Below are positions 29,894-37,941 of a DNA stretch of 64,000 nt, piece after piece. Origin of the DNA: Loktanella atrilutea (GTDB taxonomy: Bacteria; Pseudomonadota; Alphaproteobacteria; Rhodobacterales; Rhodobacteraceae); the NCBI RefSeq assembly GCF_900128995.1, contig NZ_FQUE01000001.1, forward strand, positions 372,001 to 436,000, read 5' to 3'. Position 1 is the first letter of the stretch. Every line of letters begins with the position of its first letter. The translations under genes were made by a program, and so were the position numbers. The notes beneath the pieces are model-generated. The model had not been told where the DNA came from. It was given only the letters and a program-made list of their open reading frames with translations, and did not search any database.

Positions 29894-30618
29894 CGGTCCT
29901 GTTACTGGCCGGCACCGGCGACGCGCGCCTCATCGCAGAGGGTCTGGCGCACCGGGGCGTCGCGGTCATCGCGTCCCTCGCGGGGGTCACGCAGCGGGCC
30001 CGGCCCCTGCCGGTGCCGACCCGGTGCGGCGGCTTCGGCGGGCAGGCCGGGTTCGAGGCCTGGCTGGACAGCGCCGGGATCGCGGCCGTCCTCGATGCGA
30101 CCCATCCCTTTGCCGAGCGGATCACCCGACGCACGGCGCAGGTCTGCGCTGTGCGGGGCATTCCCTATCTCTATCACCTGCGCCCCGCATGGCAGCCCGA
30201 AGAGGGCGACGACTGGCGCGAGATCGCGCGCGAGGAGGAGGCTGCCGCCCTGATCCCGCCGGGCAGTACCGTGTTCCTTGGTACCGGGCGGCAGACCCTT
30301 CATCGTTTCGCCAATCTGCAGGGGCGCCGCGTGATCTGTCGCCAGATCGACCCGCCCACGGCGCCGTTCCCCTTTGATGGCGGCGAGTTCCTGATCGGGC
30401 GGCCCCCGTTCTCCGTCCCGCGAGAGAGGGATCTGTTCGCGGCCTTGGGCATCGACTGGATCGTGGTCAAGAACGCGGGGGGCGAGGCCAGCCGGACCAA
30501 GCTGACGGCGGCGCGCGAACTCGGCATCCCAGTCCTGATGATCCGCCGCCCGCCGCCTCCAGATGCGCCGGTCACGGACAGCGTCGATGCGGCGATCGCA
30601 TGGGCGGCGCGCCAGTGA
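29890..30618 (+). CDS. cobK: Precorrin-6A reductase
   Basis: This 242-residue Rossmann-like reductase begins V-L-L-L-A-G-T-G-D-A-R-L-I-A-E-G-L and contains D-A-T-H-P-F-A near 70 and V-V-K-N-A-G-G-E-A-S-R-T-K near 200, all typical of CobK/CbiJ. It uses NADPH to reduce the macrocycle after ring contraction. The ATG is fused to the cbiD stop. The cysteine-free nucleotide site and length are normal. The glycosylase gene overlaps its end, so unrelated functions share the transcript. Confidence 0.93.
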   Translation: MTVLLLAGTGDARLIAEGLAHRGVAVIASLAGVTQRARPLPVPTRCGGFGGQAGFEAWLDSAGIAAVLDATHPFAERITRRTAQVCAVRGIPYLYHLRPAWQPEEGDDWREIAREEEAAALIPPGSTVFLGTGRQTLHRFANLQGRRVICRQIDPPTAPFPFDGGEFLIGRPPFSVPRERDLFAALGIDWIVVKNAGGEASRTKLTAARELGIPVLMIRRPPPPDAPVTDSVDAAIAWAARQ

Positions 30619-31244
30619 CCGGGCGTCTCATCAAAGGGGACGCCTGCGTGGCCGAAGGCGCGGCATGGCTCGCGGCGCGGGACCCGCGCTTTGCCCGGGC
30701 GCTGGCGGATACCGGACCCCTTCCGCTGCGCCTGCGCGGCGACGGCTTCCCGGCGCTCGTCTCGGCGATCTGCGGCCAGCAGGTCAGCGTCGCCTCTGCC
30801 ACGGCGATCTACGCCCGGCTGGGGGCGGCCGGCATGGACGATCCGAGGAGCGTCGCGGCAGCGAGCGAGGAGGATTTGCGCGCCCTCGGCCTGTCGCGAC
30901 CCAAGGCCCGTTACGTAAAGGCGCTGGCAAAGGCGGATATCGACTACGACGCATTGCGCCGCATGCCCACGGACGAGGTCATCGCGACGCTGGTCCACGT
31001 TCCCGGCATCGGCATCTGGACCGCCGAGATCTACGCCATGTTCAGCCTCGGCCGTGCCGACGTCATCGCGCCCGGCGATCTGGCCCTGCAGGAAGGCGCG
31101 CGCATGCTCTTCGACCTGCCCGCACGCCCCACGGACAAGGCCTTGCGCGCAATGGCAGAGGCATGGTCGCCGTGGCGGTCGGTTGCGGCGCGCCTGCTCT
31201 GGGCCTATTACGCTGCGATGAAATCACGCGAGGGGATCCGATGA
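30615..31244 (+). CDS. DNA-3-methyladenine glycosylase II family protein
   Basis: This 209-residue protein has the HhH-GPD fold: I-C-G-Q-Q-V-S-V-A-S-A near residue 50, the helix-hairpin-helix V-P-G-I-G-I-W-T-A-E-I near 130 and the catalytic aspartate region V-I-A-P-G-D-L-A-L. It excises alkylated bases. A GTG at 30615 overlapping the cobK stop is preferred; an ATG at 30600 is the alternative. There is no N-terminal AlkA domain, so it is the short form. It is followed, with ATGA overlap, by an esterase gene. Confidence 0.87.
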   Translation: MTGRLIKGDACVAEGAAWLAARDPRFARALADTGPLPLRLRGDGFPALVSAICGQQVSVASATAIYARLGAAGMDDPRSVAAASEEDLRALGLSRPKARYVKALAKADIDYDALRRMPTDEVIATLVHVPGIGIWTAEIYAMFSLGRADVIAPGDLALQEGARMLFDLPARPTDKALRAMAEAWSPWRSVAARLLWAYYAAMKSREGIR

Positions 31245-31909
31245 CACGCGCACTGAACGCCGGCCGCAAGGAACCGGCATCGGGAGAGATCCGCGCCGCG
31301 GTGGTCTTCCTGCACGGCTACGGCGCCAACGGGGCCGACCTGCTGGGGCTGGCCGATCCGTTGGCGGAACATCTGCCCGACACGCTGTTCATCGCGCCCG
31401 ATGCGCCAGAGGCCTGCGCCGGCGCGCCGATGGGGTTCCAGTGGTTCCCGATTCCCTGGATCGACGGATCGTCGGAGGAAGAGGCGGAAGACGGCCTGCG
31501 CCGCGCGGCGGACGACCTGAACGCCTTCCTCGACGGTGTGATGGTGGACGAGGACCTGCTGCCGGAGCAGGTCATGGTGCTGGGCTTCTCTCAGGGCACG
31601 ATGATGGCGCTGCACGTCCTGCCGCGACGCGAGGATCCCGTCGCGGGCCTCGTCGCCTTTTCCGGCCGTCTGTTGCAGCCGGAACTGCTGGAGGACGAGG
31701 TCGTCAGCCGTCCGCCCGTGCTGTTGATCCACGGCGATCAGGACAACGTGGTGCCACCGCAGTCCCTGCCGCATGCGGCAGAAGCCCTGCAGGGTGCCGG
31801 CTGGACCGAGGTCTTCGCCCACGTGATGAAGGGCACCGCCCACGGGATCGCGCCCGACGGGCTGCAGGTGGCGCTGGCCTTCATGGCCGACCGGCTGGGC
31901 ATGGACTGA
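31241..31909 (+). CDS. Phospholipase/carboxylesterase-type alpha/beta hydrolase
   Basis: This 222-residue hydrolase of the acyl-protein-thioesterase/carboxylesterase family has the oxyanion strand V-V-F-L-H-G-Y-G-A-N-G, the nucleophile elbow G-F-S-Q-G near residue 117, an aspartate in L-I-H-G-D-Q-D-N-V-V-P, and the histidine in G-T-A-H-G-I. Members hydrolyse short-chain esters; the cellular substrate is unknown. The ATG overlaps the glycosylase stop, placing it last in the cbiD-cobK-glycosylase string. An inverted repeat lies about 90 bp downstream. Confidence 0.88.
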   Translation: MTRALNAGRKEPASGEIRAAVVFLHGYGANGADLLGLADPLAEHLPDTLFIAPDAPEACAGAPMGFQWFPIPWIDGSSEEEAEDGLRRAADDLNAFLDGVMVDEDLLPEQVMVLGFSQGTMMALHVLPRREDPVAGLVAFSGRLLQPELLEDEVVSRPPVLLIHGDQDNVVPPQSLPHAAEALQGAGWTEVFAHVMKGTAHGIAPDGLQVALAFMADRLGMD

Positions 31910-31995
31910 CGCACCCGCGCAGGGGCCGGACCGCTGCAGGATGCGGCGTTCCGCCGCCTGTCACACCGGTTTTACCTGCCGGCGGCATACCTGCG

Positions 31996-32042
31996 ATATC
32001 TGGGGGCGATTTAGGCCTTGGTTTTTGAAAACCCCCAGATAT
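31996..32042. repeat. 11-bp inverted repeat with 25-nt centre
   Basis: ATATCTGGGGG (31996-32006) and its exact complement (32032-32042) flank a 25-nt, T-rich centre. AGTTTTCC follows. It lies between the esterase stop and the HNH gene and could be a weak terminator or a two-half-site operator for the HNH gene. Confidence 0.5.
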
Positions 32043-32108
32043 AGTTTTCCTGACGCGGCCGGTGCGGCCCCGTGGCAAGGGTGCCGTCAGCCGACCGCCA
32101 GCAGATGG

Positions 32109-32705
32109 ATGCAGGCGACGATGTACGGTGATTTCAGAACGGAATTCGTGCGCGAACCGGGGGCGTTGAAACACTTTCCCGCGCTCGTGCTGAACGCGGA
32201 TTACAGGCCGCTGTCCTACTATCCGCTCTCGCTCTGGCCTTGGCAGGAGGCGGTGAAGGCGGCCTTCCTCGACCGGGTCACGATCATCAGCGAATACGAC
32301 GAGGTGGTGCACAGTCCATCCACCCGGATCCGCATCCCGTCAGTCGTGGTGCTGAAGGATTTCGTCAAACCCCAGAAGCGCGTGGCCTTCACGCGCTTCA
32401 ATCTTTTTCTGCGGGACGAATTCTGCTGCCAGTATTGCGGCAGCCGCGGCGACCTGACCTTCGACCACGTCCTGCCGCGGGCGCGGGGCGGCGTGACCAG
32501 CTGGACCAACGTCGTTGCCGCCTGCAGCCGGTGCAACCTTCACAAGGGCTCCAAACTGCTCAAGCAGTCCGGCATGACCCTGCGCAAGCCGCCGCGCCAG
32601 CCCGCAGCCGCGGAACTGAACAACATCGGGCGCAAGTTTCCGCCCGGCCACCTGCACGACAGCTGGATGGACTACCTCTACTGGGATGCGGAACTGGAAG
32701 CCTGA
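32109..32705 (+). CDS. HNH endonuclease family protein
   Basis: This 198-residue protein carries a C-terminal HNH nuclease module: C-Q-Y-C-G (zinc knuckle), the catalytic F-D-H-V-L-P-R-A-R-G-G, and W-x-N-V-V-A-A-C-S-R-C-N with the second CxxC-like pair. An N-terminal region (L-N-A-D-Y-R-P-L-S-Y-Y-P-L-S-L-W-P-W) is conserved in a chromosomal alphaproteobacterial family that is not phage-linked. The start is ambiguous between 32109 and 32121. The biological role is not established; a housekeeping DNA-processing function is plausible. Confidence 0.85.
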   Translation: MQATMYGDFRTEFVREPGALKHFPALVLNADYRPLSYYPLSLWPWQEAVKAAFLDRVTIISEYDEVVHSPSTRIRIPSVVVLKDFVKPQKRVAFTRFNLFLRDEFCCQYCGSRGDLTFDHVLPRARGGVTSWTNVVAACSRCNLHKGSKLLKQSGMTLRKPPRQPAAAELNNIGRKFPPGHLHDSWMDYLYWDAELEA

Positions 32706-32790
32706 ACAGCCGCCACGCGGCACGCGCCGGGGCCATGACGAAGCGCGTTCCATCCGCTAGACTTTTCCGGCGTCGCTGGCTATCAGCAAG

Positions 32791-32806
32791 GCGTTAGCGC
32801 TAACGC
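32791..32806. promoter_or_regulatory. Putative CceR-type operator upstream of zwf
   Basis: A perfect 16-bp palindrome, GCGTTAGCGCTAACGC, ends 24 bp before the zwf ATG. Its centre GTTAGCGCTAAC is a typical LacI-family operator and matches, with one mismatch, the site upstream of eno in this window. CceR in Rhodobacter sphaeroides controls zwf, pgi and eno through such sites; the link here is inferred. Confidence 0.75.
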
Positions 32807-32830
32807 GTTCCCCAATTGTCCGGAGTTCTC

Positions 32831-34285
32831 ATGGTCTCTCGCGTCATTCCCGTCGATGAATTCGACCTTGTCATCTTTGGCGGCACCGGCGATCTCGCGC
32901 GGCGCAAGATCCTGCCGGGCCTGTTCCGACGCTACCTTGCAGGCCAGATGCCGCGCGGCAGCCGCATCATCGGTGCGGCCCGGACGGAAATGGACGACGC
33001 CGGCTACCGCGAGATGGTAAGCGAGGCCGTGGCCGAATTCGGTGGCCCGGAAAAGGCCGATGCCACCGGGCTTGCCGATTTCCTCGCCGCCCTGCGCTAC
33101 GTCGCGATCGATGCAACCGGCGACGGCGGCTGGTCTGACCTTGCCGCGCTGATGCGCGACGGCGTGGTGCGCGCCTTCTACTTTTCGGTCGCCCCGTCGC
33201 TCTTCGGCGATCTGGCAGAGAGGCTGCACACCTACGGCATCGCCGACCGGAACAGCCGCATCGTGGTGGAAAAGCCCTTCGGCCGCGATCTGGCCTCGGC
33301 CAAGGCACTGAACGACACGCTGGCGGCGCATTTCAACGAAGGCCAGATCTATCGCATCGATCATTACCTCGGCAAGGAAACCGTCCAGAACCTGATGGCC
33401 GTCCGCTTCGGCAACGTCCTGTTCGAACCGCTGTGGAACAGCCACTACGTCGATCACATCCAGATCACCGTGGCGGAAACCGTGGGCGTCGGCGGGCGCG
33501 GGGCCTATTACGACAAGTCGGGCGCCATGCGGGACATGGTGCAGAACCACCTGATGCAACTGCTCTGCCTGATCGCGATGGAACCGCCATCGGTCTTCGG
33601 CGCGGACGAAGTGCGCGACGAGAAGCTGAAGGTCATCCGCGCCCTGCAACCGGTCGAAAGCCACCACATCGTGCGCGGCCAGTACGATGCCAACGGCGAT
33701 ACACCCAGTTTCCGCGCCGACGTGGAAAACCCCCGCAGCTTCACCGAAAGCTTCATCGCGATGAAGGTGAACGTGTCGAACTGGCGCTGGGCCGACACGC
33801 CGTTCTATCTGCGCACCGGCAAGAAGATGAAGGGACGTGCGTCGGAGATCGCCGTCGTGTTTAAGGACCTCGGCCACTCGATCTTCGAAGGCGACACGGC
33901 GCGGCACCGCAACATCCTCGCCATCCGCCTGCAGCCGAACGAGGGCATCGATTTGCAGGTCACGATCAAGGAACCGGGGCCGGGGGGCATGCGCCTGATC
34001 GACGTGCCGCTCGACATGACCTTTGCCGACGCGCTGGGCGACGATGCCGAACCCGCGACCGATGCTTACGAGCGGCTGATCATGGATGTGATCCGCGGCA
34101 ACCAGACGCTGTTCATGCGCGGTGACGAGGTCGAGGCCGCCTGGGCCTGGACCGATCCGCTGATCAACGGCTGGGAGGCGCGCAACGACGTGCCGAAGCT
34201 ATACGATCAGGGCAGCGCCGGGCCAGAGGACGCGATGATGCTGATGCACCGCGACGGCCGTCGGTGGCGCGACGTCAAGGCCTAG
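32831..34285 (+). CDS. zwf: Glucose-6-phosphate 1-dehydrogenase
   Basis: This 484-residue enzyme oxidises glucose-6-phosphate to 6-phosphogluconolactone with NADP+ or NAD+, feeding the Entner-Doudoroff and pentose phosphate pathways. The coenzyme fingerprint G-G-T-G-D-L is at 17-22 and the substrate signature R-I-D-H-Y-L-G-K-E at 175-183; E-K-P-F-G-R-D-L is also intact. The ATG at 32831 is chosen; an upstream in-frame codon at 32816 lies too close to the operator. It heads the zwf-pgl-pgi operon behind a palindromic operator. Confidence 0.97.
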   Translation: MVSRVIPVDEFDLVIFGGTGDLARRKILPGLFRRYLAGQMPRGSRIIGAARTEMDDAGYREMVSEAVAEFGGPEKADATGLADFLAALRYVAIDATGDGGWSDLAALMRDGVVRAFYFSVAPSLFGDLAERLHTYGIADRNSRIVVEKPFGRDLASAKALNDTLAAHFNEGQIYRIDHYLGKETVQNLMAVRFGNVLFEPLWNSHYVDHIQITVAETVGVGGRGAYYDKSGAMRDMVQNHLMQLLCLIAMEPPSVFGADEVRDEKLKVIRALQPVESHHIVRGQYDANGDTPSFRADVENPRSFTESFIAMKVNVSNWRWADTPFYLRTGKKMKGRASEIAVVFKDLGHSIFEGDTARHRNILAIRLQPNEGIDLQVTIKEPGPGGMRLIDVPLDMTFADALGDDAEPATDAYERLIMDVIRGNQTLFMRGDEVEAAWAWTDPLINGWEARNDVPKLYDQGSAGPEDAMMLMHRDGRRWRDVKA

Positions 34286-34387
34286 GCCGATGCATGCCGA
34301 TGCCGGGCTTGCCGCCGGTTTGGCATCGTCCGGTGGTTGTGATCTGCTGAACAGCGCAGTGCTGCACAAGAACGGAGGGCCACGGCC

Positions 34388-35059
34388 TTGGAACTGATCG
34401 AATATCCCGACGGCGAGATGATGATGATCGACCTCGCCGGCAAGCTGGCGAGCGAGCTGCGCCAGTGCCTGCTGAACCACGACCATGCGTCCTTTGCGGT
34501 GCCGGGCGGCACGACGCCGGGCCCGGTCTTCGACAACCTGTGCAGTGCCAACCTCGACTGGTCCCGCGTGCATGTCATGCTGACCGACGAACGCTGGGTG
34601 CCCGAAACGTCCGAACGATCCAATACCCGCCTGCTGCGCCAGCGTCTGCTGACCGACCGCGCGGCAGAGGCTGTCTATGTCCCGCTCTACGCCGACGCGC
34701 CCACGCCAGAGGACAAGTTGGCCGACCTGCAGGAGGCGCTGAAGCCGGAACTGCCGCTGTCTCTGGTGCTGCTGGGCATGGGTGCCGACATGCACACGGC
34801 CAGCATCTTTCCCGGGGCCGACCAGCTGGATCTGGCCCTGAACGGCACCGACACGCTGGTCGCGATGCGCGCCCCCGGTGCGCCGGAACCGCGGATCACC
34901 CTGTCGGCCAAGGTGCTGCGAGAGGCGATGAGCCGTCACATCGTCATCGTGGGCCGCGAAAAGCGCGAGGCGCTGGAACTCGCCAACGGCCTGTCCCCGG
35001 CAGAGGCGCCCGTCGCGGCGATCCTGCCCGGCACCATAGTTCACTGGGCGGAGTCCTGA
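34388..35059 (+). CDS. pgl: 6-phosphogluconolactonase
   Basis: This 223-residue enzyme hydrolyses 6-phosphogluconolactone. The family motifs [18 protein letters not shown] and [15 protein letters not shown] are present. The start is a TTG at 34388, supported by GGAGGG 8 bases upstream; the first in-frame ATG would remove the conserved N-terminal strand. It lies 102 bp after zwf and 2 bp before pgi, so the three genes form one transcription unit. Confidence 0.95.
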   Translation: MELIEYPDGEMMMIDLAGKLASELRQCLLNHDHASFAVPGGTTPGPVFDNLCSANLDWSRVHVMLTDERWVPETSERSNTRLLRQRLLTDRAAEAVYVPLYADAPTPEDKLADLQEALKPELPLSLVLLGMGADMHTASIFPGADQLDLALNGTDTLVAMRAPGAPEPRITLSAKVLREAMSRHIVIVGREKREALELANGLSPAEAPVAAILPGTIVHWAES

Positions 35060-35061
35060 TC

Positions 35062-36660
35062 ATGTTCGCAGACCTCAAGGCACACTACGAAGCGCTGAAG
35101 GACCGCCGCATCGCGGCGACCCTCGATGCCGACCGGGCGCGGAATTTCGCGGCGCAGACCGGCGACCTGCGCCTCGACTACGCCAAGACCCAGATCGACG
35201 AGACGGCGCTGGCGATGCTGATCGACCTGCTGGACCAGACCGGCGTCGCGGACAAGCGCGCCGCGATGTTCGAAGGCCGACCGATCAACGAGACCGAGGG
35301 CCGCGCGGTCCTGCACACGGCGCTGCGCAACCTCGACGGCGGGGCGGTCATGGTCGACGGTCAGGATGTGATGCCCGAGGTGCTGAAGACGCTGGACCGG
35401 ATGGCGGATTTCGCCAATGCCGTGCGCGACGGCAGCTACACGGGGCAGGGCGGGGCGATCACCGACGTCGTCAACATCGGCATCGGCGGGTCCGACCTTG
35501 GCCCCAAGATGGGCACGCTGGCGCTGGCACCCTATCACGACGGCCCGCGTTGCCATTTCGTCAGCAACGTCGATCCGGCGGACATCGCGCAGACCCTGCG
35601 GGCGCTCGACCCCGCGACGACGCTGGTGATCGTCGCCTCCAAGACCTTCACCACGATCGAGACGATGACCAACGCCCGCACGGCCAAGGCGTGGATGGGC
35701 GAAAGCGTCAGCGACACCGGCGCGCAGTTCGCGGCGCTGTCCACCGCCGCCGACAAGACCGCCGATTTCGGCATCGACCCCAGCCGCGTCTTCGGTTTCG
35801 CTGACTGGGTCGGCGGGCGCTATTCCATGTGGGGGCCGATCGGGCTGTCCATGATGATCGCCATCGGCCCCGACGCCTTTCGCGCCTTCCTGCGCGGCGG
35901 TCAGGCGATGGACCGGCATTTCCGCAGCGCACCCTGGCGCGAAAACCTGCCCGCCCTGCTCGCCATGGTCGGGCTATGGCACAATCAGGTCTGCGGCCAC
36001 GCCACCCGTGCCGTGCTGCCCTATGACAACAACCTCAGCCGGCTGCCCGCCTACCTGCAGCAGCTGGAGATGGAGAGCAACGGCAAGGGCGTCAGCATGG
36101 ACGGCGTGGCACTGCCCTTCGATTCCGGCCCCGTCGTCTGGGGCGAACCGGGGACGAACGGACAGCACGCCTTCTATCAGCTGATCCATCAAGGCACCCG
36201 GGTCATTCCCTGCGAATTCCTCGTCGCCGCGCGCGGGCACGAGGACGCGCTGCACCATCAGCATCAGCTGCTTGTTGCCAACTGCCTCGCCCAGTCAGAG
36301 GCGCTGATGATGGGCCGCACGCTGGACGAGGCGAAGGCGAAGGTCGCGGACAAATACGCCGGTGCGGAACTGGACCGTCAGGCGGCGCACCGGGTGTTCC
36401 CCGGCAACCGCCCCTCGGTCACGCTGACCTATCCGCAGCTGACGCCGGAAATGCTGGGCATGCTCGTTGCCCTTTATGAACACCGGGTCTTCGTCGAAGG
36501 CGCGGTGCTGGGCATCAATTCCTACGACCAGTGGGGGGTGGAATTGGGCAAGGAACTGGCGACCTCCCTGCAGCCGGTGGTCGAGGGCGACAAGACGGCA
36601 GAGGGCAAGGACGGATCGACGGCGGCGCTGGTCGGCTTCCTGCAGAAGCACGGGTTGTAA
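35062..36660 (+). CDS. pgi: Glucose-6-phosphate isomerase
   Basis: This 532-residue enzyme interconverts glucose-6-phosphate and fructose-6-phosphate. Signatures include [41 protein letters not shown] and [18 protein letters not shown] with the catalytic Glu/His/Lys residues. It starts 2 bp after the pgl stop. Its stop is 20 bp from the convergent thioesterase gene. Confidence 0.97.
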   Translation: MFADLKAHYEALKDRRIAATLDADRARNFAAQTGDLRLDYAKTQIDETALAMLIDLLDQTGVADKRAAMFEGRPINETEGRAVLHTALRNLDGGAVMVDGQDVMPEVLKTLDRMADFANAVRDGSYTGQGGAITDVVNIGIGGSDLGPKMGTLALAPYHDGPRCHFVSNVDPADIAQTLRALDPATTLVIVASKTFTTIETMTNARTAKAWMGESVSDTGAQFAALSTAADKTADFGIDPSRVFGFADWVGGRYSMWGPIGLSMMIAIGPDAFRAFLRGGQAMDRHFRSAPWRENLPALLAMVGLWHNQVCGHATRAVLPYDNNLSRLPAYLQQLEMESNGKGVSMDGVALPFDSGPVVWGEPGTNGQHAFYQLIHQGTRVIPCEFLVAARGHEDALHHQHQLLVANCLAQSEALMMGRTLDEAKAKVADKYAGAELDRQAAHRVFPGNRPSVTLTYPQLTPEMLGMLVALYEHRVFVEGAVLGINSYDQWGVELGKELATSLQPVVEGDKTAEGKDGSTAALVGFLQKHGL

Positions 36661-36680
36661 TCGGCCCGGCGCGGCGCGGC

Positions 36681-37151
36681 TTAACCCTGCGCGGCGCCGT
36701 CCCGGTCGATGAACATCTGCCGGATCTGATCGGGCAGGGGCCGCTTGGTGTTGTCGTCGTTCAGCATGACGAGGACCGCGTGGCTGGCGGTGCAAAGCTG
36801 CCCGTCCACCCAGACCGCGTATTCCATCGTAAAGCTGCTGGTGCCCAGCCGCGTGGTGCGCCCGGTCATGATGTAGCTGTCCGTCAGCTTGATTTCGCGG
36901 ATGTAGTCAAGGCCGATGTTGCGCAGCACGACGCGCGGCCGCTTGCCGTCCACGTTCCAGATATCCCGGTCCGCGAAATAGAGGACCCGCAGATTCTCGA
37001 ACCACTTGAGGTAGACCGCATTGTTGACGTGCTGCAGCGCGTCGATCTCGCCGAAGCGGACCTTGTCGGCCATGCCGAAGGACCACGGCTCGGGGATACC
37101 CGCGGCCCTCAGGTCGGCCGCGTGCAGGGGCGTCAGGTAAGGGGTCGTCAT
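36681..37151 (-). CDS. Acyl-CoA thioesterase-like hotdog protein
   Basis: This 156-residue protein has the 4HBT hotdog fold. The motif R-F-G-E-I-D-A-L-Q-H-V-N-N-A-V-Y-L-K-W-F-E (about 32-52) corresponds to the active-site region of 4-hydroxybenzoyl-CoA-type thioesterases, with an aspartate at the usual catalytic place. The acyl-CoA substrate is unknown. The ATG overlaps the RidA stop by one base, so both are co-transcribed on the minus strand. Confidence 0.85.
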   Translation of the reverse strand: MTTPYLTPLHAADLRAAGIPEPWSFGMADKVRFGEIDALQHVNNAVYLKWFENLRVLYFADRDIWNVDGKRPRVVLRNIGLDYIREIKLTDSYIMTGRTTRLGTSSFTMEYAVWVDGQLCTASHAVLVMLNDDNTKRPLPDQIRQMFIDRDGAAQG

Positions 37152-37495
37152 CAGACGACGGCGGTCACGATGATCTCGACCTTGTAGTCGGGCGTGGCGA
37201 GCTTCGCTTCACCGGTCCAGCGGGCGGGGGCGTTCCCCTGGCTGACCCAGCCGTCCCAGACGGCGTTCATCGCAGCGAAATCGGCCATGTCCGCGACCCA
37301 GACCTGCGCCGTCAGGATTTTCGACTTGTCGGTACCCGCCAGTGCCAGCAGCCGGTCGATCTGCGCCAGCACTTCGGTCGTCTGGGCGGTCGCATCCTCG
37401 CCGGGCTGGCCGACTTGACCGGCCAGATAGACGATACCGTTGTGGACGACGGCCTGCGACATCCGGTTGCCGGATTCGATGCGGGTGATGGTCAT
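37151..37495 (-). CDS. RidA/YjgF-family reactive-intermediate deaminase
   Basis: This 114-residue protein is a single RidA trimer subunit. The usual landmarks are seen: S-Q-A-V-V-H-N-G-I-V-Y-L-A-G-Q-V, T-x-Q-V-W-V-A-D-M, and N-A-P-A-R-W-T-G-E-A with the arginine that binds the substrate carboxylate, then the C-terminal V-E-I-I-V-T-A-V. RidA proteins hydrolyse reactive enamines/imines; this one belongs to the YjgH/YoaB-like subgroup by its P-A-R-W variant, so activity may differ. The island junction lies 30 bp upstream of its start. Confidence 0.88.
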   Translation of the reverse strand: MTITRIESGNRMSQAVVHNGIVYLAGQVGQPGEDATAQTTEVLAQIDRLLALAGTDKSKILTAQVWVADMADFAAMNAVWDGWVSQGNAPARWTGEAKLATPDYKVEIIVTAVV

Positions 37496-37524
37496 GGGAT
37501 GTTCCTGCGCGGCGAGAAGGGAGG

Positions 37525-37586
37525 GTGGAGCGGGTAACGGGAATCGAACCCGTAACTGAAGCTTGGGAAGCTTTCGTGATACCTTT
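37525..37586 (-). pseudogene. Displaced 3' part of tRNA-Gly (attachment-site copy)
   Basis: Read on the minus strand, this copy matches the intact tRNA-Gly from the D-loop (AAAGGTATCAC) to the encoded CCA, but lacks the 5' acceptor strand and the 5' half of the D-stem. The T-arm and acceptor 3' half are identical over 32 bp; the anticodon loop TTCCCAA is retained. The anticodon stem differs by paired changes (G-C to A-T at 28-42), so it descends from a related but not identical tRNA. Confidence 0.8.
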
Positions 37587-37646
37587 ACTCATTTCAAAGA
37601 CATTAGCTTTAGGCCTAAACAACTGAATTCATTGACTAAACAAAAA

Positions 37647-37721
37647 GCTAAGCTTGCGTTTTGCCCCAAATTTGGGATGCTTTTTGGGATACACTTTCAA
37701 TGTCAGAAGTGCAAGCTTAGC
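37647..37721. repeat. 11-bp inverted repeat in the island left end
   Basis: GCTAAGCTTGC (37647-37657) and GCAAGCTTAGC (37711-37721) are exact complements 53 nt apart. They flank the TGGGAT repeats, so they may belong to a recombination or regulatory structure. Confidence 0.6.
37671..37697 (+). repeat. TGGGAT repeats, left arm-type sites (putative)
   Basis: TTTGGGATGC and TTTGGGATACACTTT lie 10 bp apart, about 85-110 bp inside the left tRNA fragment. The same TGGGATACACTTT string recurs at 39673-39685 near the opposite end. Paired short repeats inside both ends are typical of tyrosine-integrase arm sites. Confidence 0.55.
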
Positions 37722-37941
37722 AATAGAAAGACTGTTACGGTTTCGGGCATCATACAAGTTTCTGTATGGAAGTTGGTTAGAAGCTTGATGATGAGCAATC
37801 GAAACCTTTAGATCGAAAAAGTTCCGTGGGCAAAGGTTACGCTTGTGTGAAGCCCTTGAGTGCCGCAGTTCGCGTGGTCGCTCAAAGCGTAATTCATGAT
37901 GCTACATTGGTGAGTATCTTTAACGAAATTGAGGAAATGAA

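Larger units (their letters stand above)
37587..37941. other. Island left end: non-coding AT-rich region with repeats
   Basis: No convincing gene is seen in this stretch. It contains an 11-bp inverted repeat, the palindrome CCCAAATTTGGG at 37665-37676, and TGGGAT repeats. An 82-codon open frame crossing it has no ribosome site and begins inside the tRNA fragment, so it is not called. The last ~100 bp must hold the promoter of the HEPN-type gene. Confidence 0.6.

Noticed and set aside
37525-37586. A second functional tRNA-Gly gene
   Set aside because: The 5' acceptor strand and half of the D-stem are missing, so it cannot fold as a tRNA.
37563-37811. 82-codon frame at the island left end
   Set aside because: It starts inside the tRNA fragment, lacks a ribosome site and covers inverted repeats.
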